From Burkholderia sp. OK233 (lineage in GTDB: Bacteria > Pseudomonadota > Gammaproteobacteria > Burkholderiales > Burkholderiaceae), in assembly GCF_900230185.1 (NCBI RefSeq), contig NZ_OCSR01000001.1, positions 1,116,001 through 1,180,000 of the forward strand: 64,000 nt of DNA. Direction: 5' to 3'. Position numbers and translations under genes: made by a program. This document shows positions 19,649 to 28,497 of this stretch, one piece after another. The stretch's first letter is position 1. The number at the start of each line of letters is the position of its first letter. The notes beneath the pieces are model-generated. The model did not search any database, was not told the DNA's origin, and saw nothing but the letters and a program-made list of their open reading frames with translations.

Positions 19649-19784
19649 ACACGTTCCTTCTTCGATGTGAGGACGTAGCCGGTCCCGCCGGCTACGCTGA
19701 AGCGGAGCCGGGGCGGCATGTTTTGTGGGCACGACGGTGAGGCTAGGGAATTAACTAAAACCCGCAACTACAACCGCTAAAGCG

Positions 19785-21065
19785 TTATGAAACCGGCTCG
19801 CACGCTCGTCCGAGCATGGCGTGCAGCAAAACGTTCGCGCCCGCTTCGATCCATTCGAAGGTGGCGTCCTCGATCTCGTTGTGACTGATCCCGTCGACGC
19901 ACGGCACGAACACCATCGAAGTCGGCGCGACTTGCGACAGATAGCAGGCATCGTGTCCCGCACCGGACACCATGTTGCGATGCGGATAGCCGAAGCGTTC
20001 GGCCGCGGCGCGTACGGACTTCACGCAGGCTTCGTCGAAAGCGACCGGCGCGTAGTAAAAGATCTGCTCGAGTTCGGTTTCCAGACCGATGGTGCTGGTG
20101 ATTTTCGCCACGCCTTCGCGTAACGCCGCATCCATCTTTGCGAGTACCGCGTCGTCCGGATGACGGAAATCGACCGTGAAGAACACGCGGCCCGGAATCA
20201 CATTGCGCGAGTTCGGATAGACCTGCATCATGCCGACCGTCGCGCAGCCGAACGGCGCGTTATCCAGCCCGATACGATTGACAAGATCAACCACTCGCGC
20301 GGCCCCGAGCAACGCATCGCGACGACGCGGCATCGGCGTCGGACCCGCATGCGCCTCCTGCCCCGTCAGCGTGATTTCGTACCAGCGCTGACCTTGCGCA
20401 TCGGTCACCACGCCAATGGTTTTGTGCTCGGCTTCGAGAATCGGCCCTTGTTCGATGTGCAATTCGAACGCGGCATGCAAGGGACGTCCACCGCAAGGCA
20501 GATCGCCCGCATAACCGATACGCTTGAGTTCTTCACCGATCGTCTTGCCGTCCACGTCCTTGCGCGAGAGGCCGTAGTCGAGTGTGAAGACGCCGGCGAA
20601 CACACCGGAGGCAACCATGGCGGGCGCGAAGCGCGAGCCTTCCTCGTTGGTCCAGATCACCACTTCAACCGGATGCTCGGTCTCGATGCCGTGATCGTTC
20701 AGACTGCGGATCACTTCGAGTCCGCCGAGCACGCCGTAGATGCCGTCGAAGCGGCCGCCGGTTGGCTGCGAGTCCGCGTGCGAGCCGGTCATGACCGGCA
20801 ACGCATCGGGATTGCGACCGGCGCGGCGCATGAACACGTTGCCCATCTGATCGACACTGACCGTGCAACCCGCTTCCTTCGCCCAACTGACGATCAGGTC
20901 GCGCCCCTGCTTGTCGAGGTCGGTCAGCGCCAGCCGGCAGACGCCGCCTTTGGGCGTCGCGCCGATCTTCGCCATCGTCATCAGGCTGTCCCACAGCCGC
21001 TTGCCATCTACCTTGATCGACGTAGCGGGTTCTGAGTGCTTCAGCGCTTCGGATACCGCGTTCAT
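19785..21065 (-). CDS. Zn-dependent M20 amidohydrolase, beta-ureidopropionase type
   Basis: 426 residues from the ATG at 21065, preceded by AAAGGAGCGAG. M20/HyuC-type enzyme: metal residues appear in GSHADSQPTGGRFDG (His96, Asp107) and WTNEEGSRFAP (Glu141/142), with a dimerisation domain in the middle. In this operon it most likely hydrolyses N-carbamoyl-beta-alanine to beta-alanine, ammonia and CO2, the last step of the reductive pyrimidine pathway. Allantoate amidohydrolase or N-carbamoyl-L-amino-acid hydrolase are alternatives by sequence alone. First gene of the operon. Confidence 0.9.
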   Translation of the reverse strand: MNAVSEALKHSEPATSIKVDGKRLWDSLMTMAKIGATPKGGVCRLALTDLDKQGRDLIVSWAKEAGCTVSVDQMGNVFMRRAGRNPDALPVMTGSHADSQPTGGRFDGIYGVLGGLEVIRSLNDHGIETEHPVEVVIWTNEEGSRFAPAMVASGVFAGVFTLDYGLSRKDVDGKTIGEELKRIGYAGDLPCGGRPLHAAFELHIEQGPILEAEHKTIGVVTDAQGQRWYEITLTGQEAHAGPTPMPRRRDALLGAARVVDLVNRIGLDNAPFGCATVGMMQVYPNSRNVIPGRVFFTVDFRHPDDAVLAKMDAALREGVAKITSTIGLETELEQIFYYAPVAFDEACVKSVRAAAERFGYPHRNMVSGAGHDACYLSQVAPTSMVFVPCVDGISHNEIEDATFEWIEAGANVLLHAMLGRACEPVS

Positions 21066-21214
21066 TCGTCTCGCTCCTTTCGGTGAACCGACGTGAAACT
21101 GGTGCATTGGCGGCGAGTTTTGGGGCGTTGCCGCACGGCGGCGGTGCACGCTCGATGCCTTCGATCGCCTCTTATACAGAGGGCAAACCCTGGGGCATCT
21201 CCAGCTCTCTCAAT

Positions 21215-21232
21215 CCTGTCCAGTTGGACAGG
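21215..21232. promoter_or_regulatory. Palindromic operator between pyrimidine operon and TetR regulator
   Basis: CCTGTCCA-GT-TGGACAGG is a perfect 18-bp dyad. Its CCA-N2-TGG core matches the layout of RutR sites (TTGACCA-N2-TGGTCAA). It lies in the divergent region of a RutR-like regulator, so it is the likely operator. The position is between the operon start at 21065 and the proposed start of transcription. Confidence 0.7.
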
Positions 21233-21285
21233 TTGTAGACGATTAAGCCCGCCAAATCAATACCTTTCGTACGGTGGGAAACATA

Positions 21286-21300
21286 GCGAGAAGCGTGCCA
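21286..21300 (-). promoter_or_regulatory. Possible sigma-54 promoter of the pyrimidine operon
   Basis: On the minus strand TGGCACG-CTTC-TCGC matches the sigma-54 consensus TGGCACG-N4-TTGC at all fixed positions but one and keeps the essential GG and GC with correct spacing. It would start a transcript of about 210 untranslated bases that passes through the palindrome at 21215-21232. Nitrogen control would suit a pyrimidine pathway. Weaker than the Nit1C element. Confidence 0.4.
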
Positions 21301-21406
21301 TTGCACTGCAGCACGCATTTTTCGACGGCCTCGAATGCGCGTGTCCCTCCGCGCTCAAACGACTAGAATGAAGCGCGACGCGGCACACATGCCGATGAAG
21401 GCCAAC

Positions 21407-22132
21407 ATGAGAGACGACAACGTGGCTGCCGACATCACCGAAAACGACGAGACACAGGACGAAACTCGCGCGCCTTTGCGGCGGCGCAAGGCGCACATTC
21501 GCGAGTCGAATGAAGCGCATTTATTGGCGTGCGCCGAAGCAGTTTTCGCCGAGCGAGGACTCGACGGAACCAGCACGGCGATGATCGCGGAACGCGCAGG
21601 CTTACCGAAAGCTAACCTGCATTACTATTTCCCGACAAAACTCGCGTTGTACCGGCGCGTGCTGGAAGACCTGTTCGAAGACTGGCATCGCGCGGCGGAT
21701 ACGTTCGAATGCAGCGACGATCCGGTCGAAGCGATTGGCGGATACGTACGCGCGAAAATGGAGTTGTCGCGCCGCCGGCCATTAGGCTCGAAGGTGTGGG
21801 CAAGCGAGATCATTCACGGTGCGGAGCATATGGAAGACATCCTCACGGGGCGCGTGAAGCCGTGGCTGGACAGCAGGGTGAAGGTCATCGACGACTGGAT
21901 CGCACGCGGGTTGCTGGCGCCGGTGGATGCGCAAACGCTGATGTACATGATCTGGGCGACGACCCAGCATTACGCCGACTTCGATGCGCAGATTCGCGCG
22001 CTTAAAGGCAAACGCGCGCTGACGCAGAAGGCGTTCGAAGCAACGACGGAGGAAGTCGTGCAGTTGGTGATTCGTGCGTGTGGCGCGGTATCGCCAGCGC
22101 AGCACGAAGATGGCGTGGACCCGTCGAGATAA
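21407..22132 (+). CDS. TetR-family regulator, RutR-like
   Basis: About 241 residues from the ATG at 21407, which has GAAGG at 21397-21401; in-frame ATGs at 21368, 21389 and 21395 are alternatives. N-terminal HTH (TSTAMIAERAGLPKANLHYY) followed by a ligand domain with RPLGSKVWASEIIHGAEHM, characteristic of RutR, which senses uracil/thymine. Divergent from the pyrimidine catabolic operon, so it is most likely its local repressor. Confidence 0.88.
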   Translation: MRDDNVAADITENDETQDETRAPLRRRKAHIRESNEAHLLACAEAVFAERGLDGTSTAMIAERAGLPKANLHYYFPTKLALYRRVLEDLFEDWHRAADTFECSDDPVEAIGGYVRAKMELSRRRPLGSKVWASEIIHGAEHMEDILTGRVKPWLDSRVKVIDDWIARGLLAPVDAQTLMYMIWATTQHYADFDAQIRALKGKRALTQKAFEATTEEVVQLVIRACGAVSPAQHEDGVDPSR

Positions 22133-22167
22133 AAAAGCCCGGCTGCGTTTTTTAAAAGCAGCCGGGC
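22131..22167 (-). terminator. Intrinsic terminator of the boxCBA transcript
   Basis: A ten-pair GC stem (GCCCGGCTGC at 22137-22146 with GCAGCCGGGC at 22158-22167) is followed on the minus strand by six T (22136-22131). It sits 42 bp after the boxA stop and just beyond the convergent tetR stop. Confidence 0.88.
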
Positions 22168-22208
22168 CGTCGCACCGCTCTGTGATGCCTCTCTCGAGGC
22201 TTGGCGGC

Positions 22209-23453
22209 TCAATACGTCTCCAGATGCAGCCGCCCTTCCCGCTTCAGCTTCGTCCATAACGCGTCCCAATCGAGCTGGTGCTGTTCGCCAATTTCCTTAA
22301 GCGCCTGCAGCACGCCATCTTCCATACCCTTCAACCCGCAGACATAGATATGCGTGTTGTCGTCCTTGAGCATCTGCGCGACGTCGACCGCGCGTTCACG
22401 CATCGCGTCCTGCACGTAGCGCCTGGGTTGACCCGGCGTGCGCGAAAATGCCAGATTCGTGTCGATAAAATCCTTGGGCAGATTCGTCAGCGGCCCGAAG
22501 TACGGCAACTCTTCTTTCGTGCGCGCACCGAAGAACAGCATCAGCTTGCCGGTCGCGCCTTTCAGACGACGCCGCCTGCGATACTCGGTCATCGCGCGCA
22601 TCGGCGCCGAGCCGGTACCCGTGCAAATCATCAGCAGATGCGAGTTCGGATGATTCGGCATCAGGAAGGTACCGCCGAACGGGCCGATCACGCTGACCAC
22701 GTCACCCTTCTTCAGATCGCACAGATAATTCGAGCAGACCCCGTCGAGTGCGTCGCCGTGCTGCTGGGAAACGCGCTTCACGGTGAGAGAAACGTTGTTA
22801 TAACCAGGCCGTTCACCATCGCGTGGACTCGCAATCGAATACTGCCGCGCGTGATGCGTGCGGCCATCCGAGCTCGCGCCCGGCGGCAGGATACCAATCG
22901 ACTGCCCCTCCAGCACTGGGAAAGGCATCGAGCCGAAATCGAGCACGATGTGATGGATGTCGCTCTCGGTCGAGCCGTCGGTAAGCCGGTAGTTGCCGAC
23001 CACCGTCGCGGTAGTCGGCGCCTTGTGCGTATAGAGATTCACATACGGTTTTGCCGCGGACCACGGTGGGACGACCGACCCACGCACGGTATCCACTTCA
23101 ATGCCACTTGCGTTCGCCGGTGTGTCACCCGACGCTCCGGCCGCGACCGATTCATCTTCAGCAGCAGGCACGGCCATCGTGTTCTGCTCGGGCAACACGT
23201 CCCATTTGAACTGCTCGTCGATGGAATACGCATCGGCTTTCAGCACGGTGCGCCAGTTATCGATCGAGCCAGTCGGACACGGTGGCACGCACGCCATGCA
23301 GCCGTTGCAGACATCCGCCTTGACCACATAATTGTTCTCGTCGTGCGTGATCGCATCGACCGGGCAAGTCTCTTCGCAAGTATTGCAGCGAATGCAGATT
23401 TCCGGATCGATCAGGTGCTGCCTGAGAACTTCGATCGATACTGGGCCGTTCAT
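22209..23453 (-). CDS. boxA: Benzoyl-CoA 2,3-epoxidase, reductase component BoxA
   Basis: 414 residues from the ATG at 23453, preceded by GGAGG. Two 4Fe-4S motifs lie at the N-terminus (Cys 20, 23, 26, 30 and 49, 52, 55, 59), followed by a ferredoxin-NADP reductase-like module with [11 protein letters not shown] for FAD and [12 protein letters not shown] for NADPH. It supplies electrons to BoxB for epoxidation of benzoyl-CoA. Last gene of the boxC-boxB-boxA operon, with a clear terminator downstream. Confidence 0.95.
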   Translation of the reverse strand: MNGPVSIEVLRQHLIDPEICIRCNTCEETCPVDAITHDENNYVVKADVCNGCMACVPPCPTGSIDNWRTVLKADAYSIDEQFKWDVLPEQNTMAVPAAEDESVAAGASGDTPANASGIEVDTVRGSVVPPWSAAKPYVNLYTHKAPTTATVVGNYRLTDGSTESDIHHIVLDFGSMPFPVLEGQSIGILPPGASSDGRTHHARQYSIASPRDGERPGYNNVSLTVKRVSQQHGDALDGVCSNYLCDLKKGDVVSVIGPFGGTFLMPNHPNSHLLMICTGTGSAPMRAMTEYRRRRRLKGATGKLMLFFGARTKEELPYFGPLTNLPKDFIDTNLAFSRTPGQPRRYVQDAMRERAVDVAQMLKDDNTHIYVCGLKGMEDGVLQALKEIGEQHQLDWDALWTKLKREGRLHLETY

Positions 23454-23518
23454 GACTTCCTCCACCTGATATTCGCGCGAATACGACGCCGCACGCCGCA
23501 CGTTTTCAATTGCCGTGC

Positions 23519-24946
23519 TCAGTTAAAGCGCACGTATTCGAAATCGACCGGCTGACGGTTCACGCCCATTGCCGGCGGCGCAATCCAGTTCGCGAATTTG
23601 CCGGGCTCAGTGACGCGGCCCATCAGCGAAGCAACATACGCGCGATCTTCCGGCGTGGCGAGCCACTTCGCTTCATTGGCGGCCCATTCGGTCTCGCTGA
23701 TCACACGGCCATCCGGCGACACACGTGTGTTCGCAAACGTGCCGATCTGCCGATTGAACGCTTTATGCGGCACCGTCATGCGGAAATCGATGCCGGCCTT
23801 TTCGAGCACCTTGTTCCAGCGGCCGACGCCCGCCACCGAATCTTTGATGTAGTCGTCGCGCAGCACTTCATTCATGGCGTTGAGCATCGGCACTTCACGT
23901 TCGACCAGCTTGCCGTCCTGCACGTCGAGCAGTTTGTAACTTTGACCGTTCAGTTGATGATCGTCGTCGCGCTTGTTCTCTTCATAGCGGCCCTTCAGAC
24001 CCGAGCTATAGAACGTGGCGGCATTCGAAGAATGATCGGCGCCGAACAGATCGATCGTCACCGAGTAGTGGAAGTTAAGATAACGCTGGATAGTCGGCAG
24101 ATCGATCACACCGGCCGCGCGAATCTTCGCGACGTCGTCCGTGCCGAGTTCGTTCATCACTTGCGCGGTGCGCTGGATCACGCGCGACACACCCGATTCG
24201 CCGACGAACATGTGATGCGCTTCTTCCGTCAGCATGAACTTGGTGGTGCGCGCCAGCGGATCGAAACCCGACTCGGCGAGCGCTGACAACTGGAACTTCC
24301 CGTCGCGGTCGGTGAAGTACGTGAACATATAAAACGCGAGCCAGTCCGGCGTTTTCTCGTTGAAGGCGCCGAGAATCCGCGGGTTGTCTTCGTCGCCCGA
24401 ACGGCGGCCGAGCAATGCTTCGGCTTCCTCGCGACCATCGCGGCCGAAGTAGCGATGCAACAGATACACCATCGCCCAGAGGTGTCGGCCTTCCTCTACA
24501 TTCACCTGAAACAGGTTGCGCAGGTCGTACATCGACGGTGCAGTCAAACCCAGATGCCGTTGCTGTTCGACCGAAGCCGGTTCCGTATCGCCTTGCGTCA
24601 CGATAATGCGGCGCAGATTCGCGCGATGCTCGCCGGGCACGTCCTGCCATGCAGCCTCACCCTTGTGCTCGCCGAAATGAATCTTTCGGTCCTGCTCGCC
24701 GGGCGTGAGGAAAATGCCCCAGCGGTAGTCCGGCATCTTCACGTGATCGAAATGCGCCCAGCCGCCCGCGTCGACGCTCACCGCCGTGCGCAGATACACG
24801 TCGTAGCCATGCGAGCCTTCCGGGCCCATATCGCCCCACCATGACAGAAAATTCGGCTGCCATTGTTCGAGCGCGCGTTGCAGAGCGCGGTCGTCGGCAA
24901 GATTGACGTTGTTCGGAATCTTTTCGCTGTAGTTGATCGTTGACAT
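23519..24946 (-). CDS. boxB: Benzoyl-CoA 2,3-epoxidase, oxygenase component BoxB
   Basis: 475 residues. Class I diiron enzyme that forms 2,3-epoxybenzoyl-CoA with O2 and electrons from BoxA. The diiron ligand segments are visible: Glu122, VEEGRH (Glu152, His155), Asp213 and TEEAHH (Glu242, His245), which correspond to known BoxB ligands with a small offset. Full length for the family. Lies 65 bp upstream of boxA. Confidence 0.96.
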   Translation of the reverse strand: MSTINYSEKIPNNVNLADDRALQRALEQWQPNFLSWWGDMGPEGSHGYDVYLRTAVSVDAGGWAHFDHVKMPDYRWGIFLTPGEQDRKIHFGEHKGEAAWQDVPGEHRANLRRIIVTQGDTEPASVEQQRHLGLTAPSMYDLRNLFQVNVEEGRHLWAMVYLLHRYFGRDGREEAEALLGRRSGDEDNPRILGAFNEKTPDWLAFYMFTYFTDRDGKFQLSALAESGFDPLARTTKFMLTEEAHHMFVGESGVSRVIQRTAQVMNELGTDDVAKIRAAGVIDLPTIQRYLNFHYSVTIDLFGADHSSNAATFYSSGLKGRYEENKRDDDHQLNGQSYKLLDVQDGKLVEREVPMLNAMNEVLRDDYIKDSVAGVGRWNKVLEKAGIDFRMTVPHKAFNRQIGTFANTRVSPDGRVISETEWAANEAKWLATPEDRAYVASLMGRVTEPGKFANWIAPPAMGVNRQPVDFEYVRFN

Positions 24947-25042
24947 GGTCGGTTCCTTGGTCGGATACAGAGCTTGCGGATGAGAGGCGCGTGTCAGGCA
25001 GTTGGCGTCGGCTTCAGTTACGTTGCGTAGCGTCGGAAAGAA

Positions 25043-26713
25043 TCAAACGCGCGAGACGTCGAACTGCGCCTTGCTGCCCTTGCCGTACACCTTGAGCGCG
25101 CCCTTCTCGCCCACTGCGTTCGGCCGGTTGAAGATCCAGTTTTGCCAGGCGGTGAGACGCCCGAAAATACGCGTCTCCATCGTTTCCGGGCCGTTGAAGC
25201 GCAGATTCGCTTCCAGGCCGGTCAATGCATCTGGTGACATCGCCGCGCGTTCTTCGAGCGCGATGCGGATTTCGTCGGCCCAATCGATATCGTCGGGCGA
25301 CGCCGTCACGAGACCAAGGCGCTCGGCTTCGACAGGTTTGATCGCCTGGCCGATCTTCGAGCGCACTGCGTCGAGCGGTTCGACTTCTTCATAGAAGCGA
25401 CGAGCAAGACGTGATTGATGCGTGACCATCGGATAGAGACCGAAGTTGACCTCCGACAGCGTAATCGCCGGTTCTTCGTCTTCGTTGCTCGGCAGAGCCG
25501 CCATATAGCTGCGGTCGCAGGCAAACGCGAGTTCCGCGAAAGTGCCTGCAAAGCACGAACCCGGCTCGATCAGCGCGAACAGCGACCGCGACGACACGTC
25601 GATACGCGCCAGCGTGCGGCGCAAGAGGCCGATGGTCTCGCGCACGAACCAATGGTCCTTGTGCTGCATCAGCGTGGCATCGGTGGCGAGCAAGTCACGG
25701 GCGTCGCCTTCGGTCTTGAAGACCCAGGTGCCGACCTCGAGTTCGTTGGTGCGCATCGACAGAATCGCGTCGTCGAGTTCGCGGGCGAACTGCAGCGGCC
25801 ACCAGCTCGTGCCGGCGGAGACGATCGCGTCGATCTCCGTGGGTTGTCCGGCTTGCGGCGCTTTCGCCGTGAAGGTGGCGATGCGCTTCGCACGATCGAT
25901 GGTGATGTCGAGCGTTTTATAAGTCAGGCCGTCTTCGCGGTCGGTGCGGTCGATACGCGTGAGCATCACGCCTTGTGCGTCCGACGGGCGATCGCTTTGT
26001 TCGGCGAGTTCGAGCGCGCGCGCCTGAATCGTCTGATCGAACTGATTCGGCTTCACGACTTCATCCACGAGACGCCATGCTTTCGCCCGTTCACCGCGAA
26101 TGCCTTCGACCACCGTACAGAAGATGTCTGCACGATCGTGACGCACCTTGCGTTTATCGGTGACGCGCGTCAGGCCGCCCGTACCCGGCAGCACGCCCAG
26201 CAGCGGCACCTCCGGCAGCGAAACCGACGACGAGCGGTCATCTATCAGATAGATTTCGTCGCAAGCGAGCGCGAGTTCGTAACCGCCACCGGCGCATGCA
26301 CCGTTCACGGCGGCGAGAAACTTCAGACCTGAATGACGCGACGAGTCTTCCAAACCATTGCGCGTTTCGTTGGTGAACTTGCAGAAGTTGACCTTCCAGG
26401 CGTGCGTGGACAGGCCCAGCATGAAGATGTTTGCGCCCGAGCAGAACACGCGGTCCTTCAGGCTCGTCAGCACCACCGTTTTGACTTCGGGATGCTCGAA
26501 GCGGATGCGCTGTATCGCGTCGTGCAGTTCGATGTCGACGCCAAGGTCGTATGAATTCAGCTTCAGCTTGTAGCCGTCACGGATCCCGCCGTCCTCGGCG
26601 ATATCGATGCCAAGGGTTGCGACAGGACCGTTGAAACTCAGCTTCCAGTGCTTGTACTGCGAGGGATCGGTGCGGTAGTCGACCGGCGCGATTGCGGTTT
26701 CTGCTGCGGACAT
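25043..26713 (-). CDS. boxC: 2,3-epoxybenzoyl-CoA dihydrolase BoxC
   Basis: 556 residues from the ATG at 26713. Crotonase-superfamily enzyme that opens the epoxide ring hydrolytically to 3,4-dehydroadipyl-CoA semialdehyde and formate. Segments AVNGACAGGGYELALACDEI and EVPLLGVLPGTGGLTRVTDK form the oxyanion/CoA region, and a second degenerate crotonase module follows, as usual for BoxC. First gene after the boxR-boxC gap, which carries a strong inverted repeat. Confidence 0.95.
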   Translation of the reverse strand: MSAAETAIAPVDYRTDPSQYKHWKLSFNGPVATLGIDIAEDGGIRDGYKLKLNSYDLGVDIELHDAIQRIRFEHPEVKTVVLTSLKDRVFCSGANIFMLGLSTHAWKVNFCKFTNETRNGLEDSSRHSGLKFLAAVNGACAGGGYELALACDEIYLIDDRSSSVSLPEVPLLGVLPGTGGLTRVTDKRKVRHDRADIFCTVVEGIRGERAKAWRLVDEVVKPNQFDQTIQARALELAEQSDRPSDAQGVMLTRIDRTDREDGLTYKTLDITIDRAKRIATFTAKAPQAGQPTEIDAIVSAGTSWWPLQFARELDDAILSMRTNELEVGTWVFKTEGDARDLLATDATLMQHKDHWFVRETIGLLRRTLARIDVSSRSLFALIEPGSCFAGTFAELAFACDRSYMAALPSNEDEEPAITLSEVNFGLYPMVTHQSRLARRFYEEVEPLDAVRSKIGQAIKPVEAERLGLVTASPDDIDWADEIRIALEERAAMSPDALTGLEANLRFNGPETMETRIFGRLTAWQNWIFNRPNAVGEKGALKVYGKGSKAQFDVSRV

Positions 26714-26730
26714 GGGGCGTCTCCTGACTG

Positions 26731-26769
26731 GACGATGCAAAACTTGTTTTTGAACAATAGTGCATCGTC
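26731..26769. promoter_or_regulatory. Inverted repeat upstream of boxC, probable BoxR operator
   Basis: GACGATGCA at 26731-26739 is exactly complementary to TGCATCGTC at 26761-26769, spaced by an AT-rich 21-bp centre that itself has a small dyad (CTTGTT...GAACAA). It lies 18 bp upstream of the boxC start. TGCA cores recall the sites reported for BzdR/BoxR regulators. Two more TGCA elements occur at about 26792 and 26823. Confidence 0.6.
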
Positions 26770-26829
26770 ATCCCCGAGTAAAGCACTTTAATGCATGTTT
26801 GCTAGTAAACCCTAGTCTCGCACTGCATC

Positions 26830-27825
26830 TCAGCTCACCCGCACTTCATCCGGCGATTCTGCCGCGAGCCTTGCAGCGAGCCGGTCACGCAGCTGCAAAT
26901 AGGCGTCGGCCAAGGTTTTTTCGCTGGTGTCGAAGGTCATGTCGGCGCGGCCGTATAGTTCGCTACGCCCCGCCAGGATGCGCTTCAGGTCATCCATCGC
27001 CTCCTTGTTGCCGGACATCGGCCGCAGGTCGCCTTGCGCGACGACGCGGCGCATATGCTCTTCCGGCGTGGCCTGCAGCCATACGGTAAAGCAGTGCGAC
27101 AGCAACGCGTTGAAGGTGCCCGACTCCGACACCAGCCCGCCCGGCGACGCGATCACGGCGCGCTCGTGCTCGTGAATCACAGCCTCCAGCGCGCGGTGTT
27201 CATAACGCCGGTAAGCGCTTGCACCGTAAAGCGAATGAATCTCCGATGGCGGACAACCGGCGAGTTGCTCGATCACACGCGTCAGCTCGACGAACGGCAC
27301 TTTGCGCTCCTGCGCCAGCATCCGGCCGAAGGTCGACTTGCCAGCCCCGCGCAGGCCGATCAACGCGATCCGGTCCTTGCGATGCGGGTCGCGTGGCGCC
27401 TGCGCGAACATCTCGGCAAGCGCCACGCGGGCGCGCTGCAACGCCGCCTGGTCGCGCCCCTGCAGCAGTTCGCGGATCAGCAGCCATTCGGCGGAAGCGG
27501 TGGTTTCGTCGCCGATCACTTCGGCCAGCGGGCAGTTCAGCGTCGCCGCGATCTGCCGCAACACCAGCACCGACGCATTACCCACACCCGATTCCAGATT
27601 CGCCAGATGACGCTCCGACAAGCCGGTCTCGGTCGCCAGCGTCTTACGCGTCATGCCGCGGCGCGCGCGCAGCAAGCGCACGCGATCACCCATCGCCGTC
27701 AGAAAAGGATCGCGCTCCGCCCCACGCTCAGCGCCGCTGTCCGCCCCGCGGTTGGCTCCAGCGGCGCGGCTCGCGTCCTCATCGGCAGGATCGTCCAGCG
27801 GCGCGGAAGAGTAATTTTGGTTCAT
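26830..27825 (-). CDS. boxR: BoxR/BzdR-family benzoyl-CoA-responsive regulator
   Basis: 331 residues from the ATG at 27825. An acidic N-terminal tail, an XRE-type HTH (about 45-102, ETGLSERHLANLESGVGNAS), a linker, then a shikimate-kinase-like domain with P-loop GLRGAGKST at 157-165. This fusion is the signature of BzdR/BoxR, in which the kinase fold binds benzoyl-CoA and relieves repression. Same strand as boxCBA, 116 bp upstream, and divergent from the DUF4863-boxD-ligase genes, so it can control both arms. Confidence 0.95.
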   Translation of the reverse strand: MNQNYSSAPLDDPADEDASRAAGANRGADSGAERGAERDPFLTAMGDRVRLLRARRGMTRKTLATETGLSERHLANLESGVGNASVLVLRQIAATLNCPLAEVIGDETTASAEWLLIRELLQGRDQAALQRARVALAEMFAQAPRDPHRKDRIALIGLRGAGKSTFGRMLAQERKVPFVELTRVIEQLAGCPPSEIHSLYGASAYRRYEHRALEAVIHEHERAVIASPGGLVSESGTFNALLSHCFTVWLQATPEEHMRRVVAQGDLRPMSGNKEAMDDLKRILAGRSELYGRADMTFDTSEKTLADAYLQLRDRLAARLAAESPDEVRVS

Positions 27826-27865
27826 GTTTAACTGCCTATTGAATACGTTACATGTACTATAGTGC

Positions 27866-27894
27866 TTGACAGGGTTCTGGTGAACAGTTAATTT
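27866..27894 (+). promoter_or_regulatory. Sigma-70 type promoter for the plus-strand box genes
   Basis: TTGACA at 27866-27871, a 17-bp spacer and TAATTT at 27889-27894, about 115 bases upstream of the DUF4863 start. It lies in the boxR/DUF4863 divergent region and is a near-consensus match. Confidence 0.6.
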
Positions 27895-28009
27895 TCGCCA
27901 AATATTGATCCAATAACAAACGCTGTCGAGGTTTTTCGGCGGCGTCACGGAGACAGCGCACCAGCACGCATGAATTAAGGTGCGTGCACGCGCTGATCTG
28001 GAGGCTTGC

Positions 28010-28489
28010 ATGTCCCCACATGACTTTCAACGCCTGATCGCGGGCGTGACAGAGCAACTCGCCGGCCGGCCGCTCGACGGCACACTGACCGCGTGGCTCA
28101 ACGACACGTATCCCGCAAACGGCGCGACCTTCCGCGCTCTGGCGGATGCCTGCCGCATCGGCGTGGCTGAAGGCTGGCTGTGCAACCGCGAAGGCGGCGG
28201 CATTCGTTATGGCCGGATCTTCAAGGCATTGCCGGAGACCCACGGTTTCTCCGTCGACGTAGTCGATATGAAGGATATTGCCGGTCCGCATCATGTGCAT
28301 CCGAACGGCGAAATCGATCTGATCATGCCGCTCACCGAAGGCGCCACATTCGACGGTCATCCGGCCGGCTGGTGCGTGTACGGCCCCGGCAGCGCGCATC
28401 GACCGACCGTTGCGAATGGGCAGGCGTTGGTGCTGTATCTGCTGCCGCAAGGCGCGATCGAATTCACTCCCACCTCACCTTCCGCCTGA
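28010..28489 (+). CDS. DUF4863 family protein of the box cluster, cupin-like
   Basis: 159 residues from the ATG at 28010, preceded by GGAGG. The C-terminal half looks like a small cupin: GPHHVHPNGEIDLI offers His95, His97 and Glu101, and YGPGSAHRPTV offers His130, the usual metal ligand set. DUF4863 proteins recur in box clusters but have no proven role that I know of. It starts the plus-strand arm and ends 8 bp before boxD. Possible roles are handling of a labile CoA intermediate or formate; this is speculation. Confidence 0.82.
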   Translation: MSPHDFQRLIAGVTEQLAGRPLDGTLTAWLNDTYPANGATFRALADACRIGVAEGWLCNREGGGIRYGRIFKALPETHGFSVDVVDMKDIAGPHHVHPNGEIDLIMPLTEGATFDGHPAGWCVYGPGSAHRPTVANGQALVLYLLPQGAIEFTPTSPSA

Positions 28490-28497
28490 GACTCGCC

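Noticed and set aside
22278..23555. A 425-codon open frame on the plus strand opposite boxA
   Set aside because: It mirrors the high-GC coding frame of boxA, has no recognisable domain, and boxA is unmistakable on the other strand.
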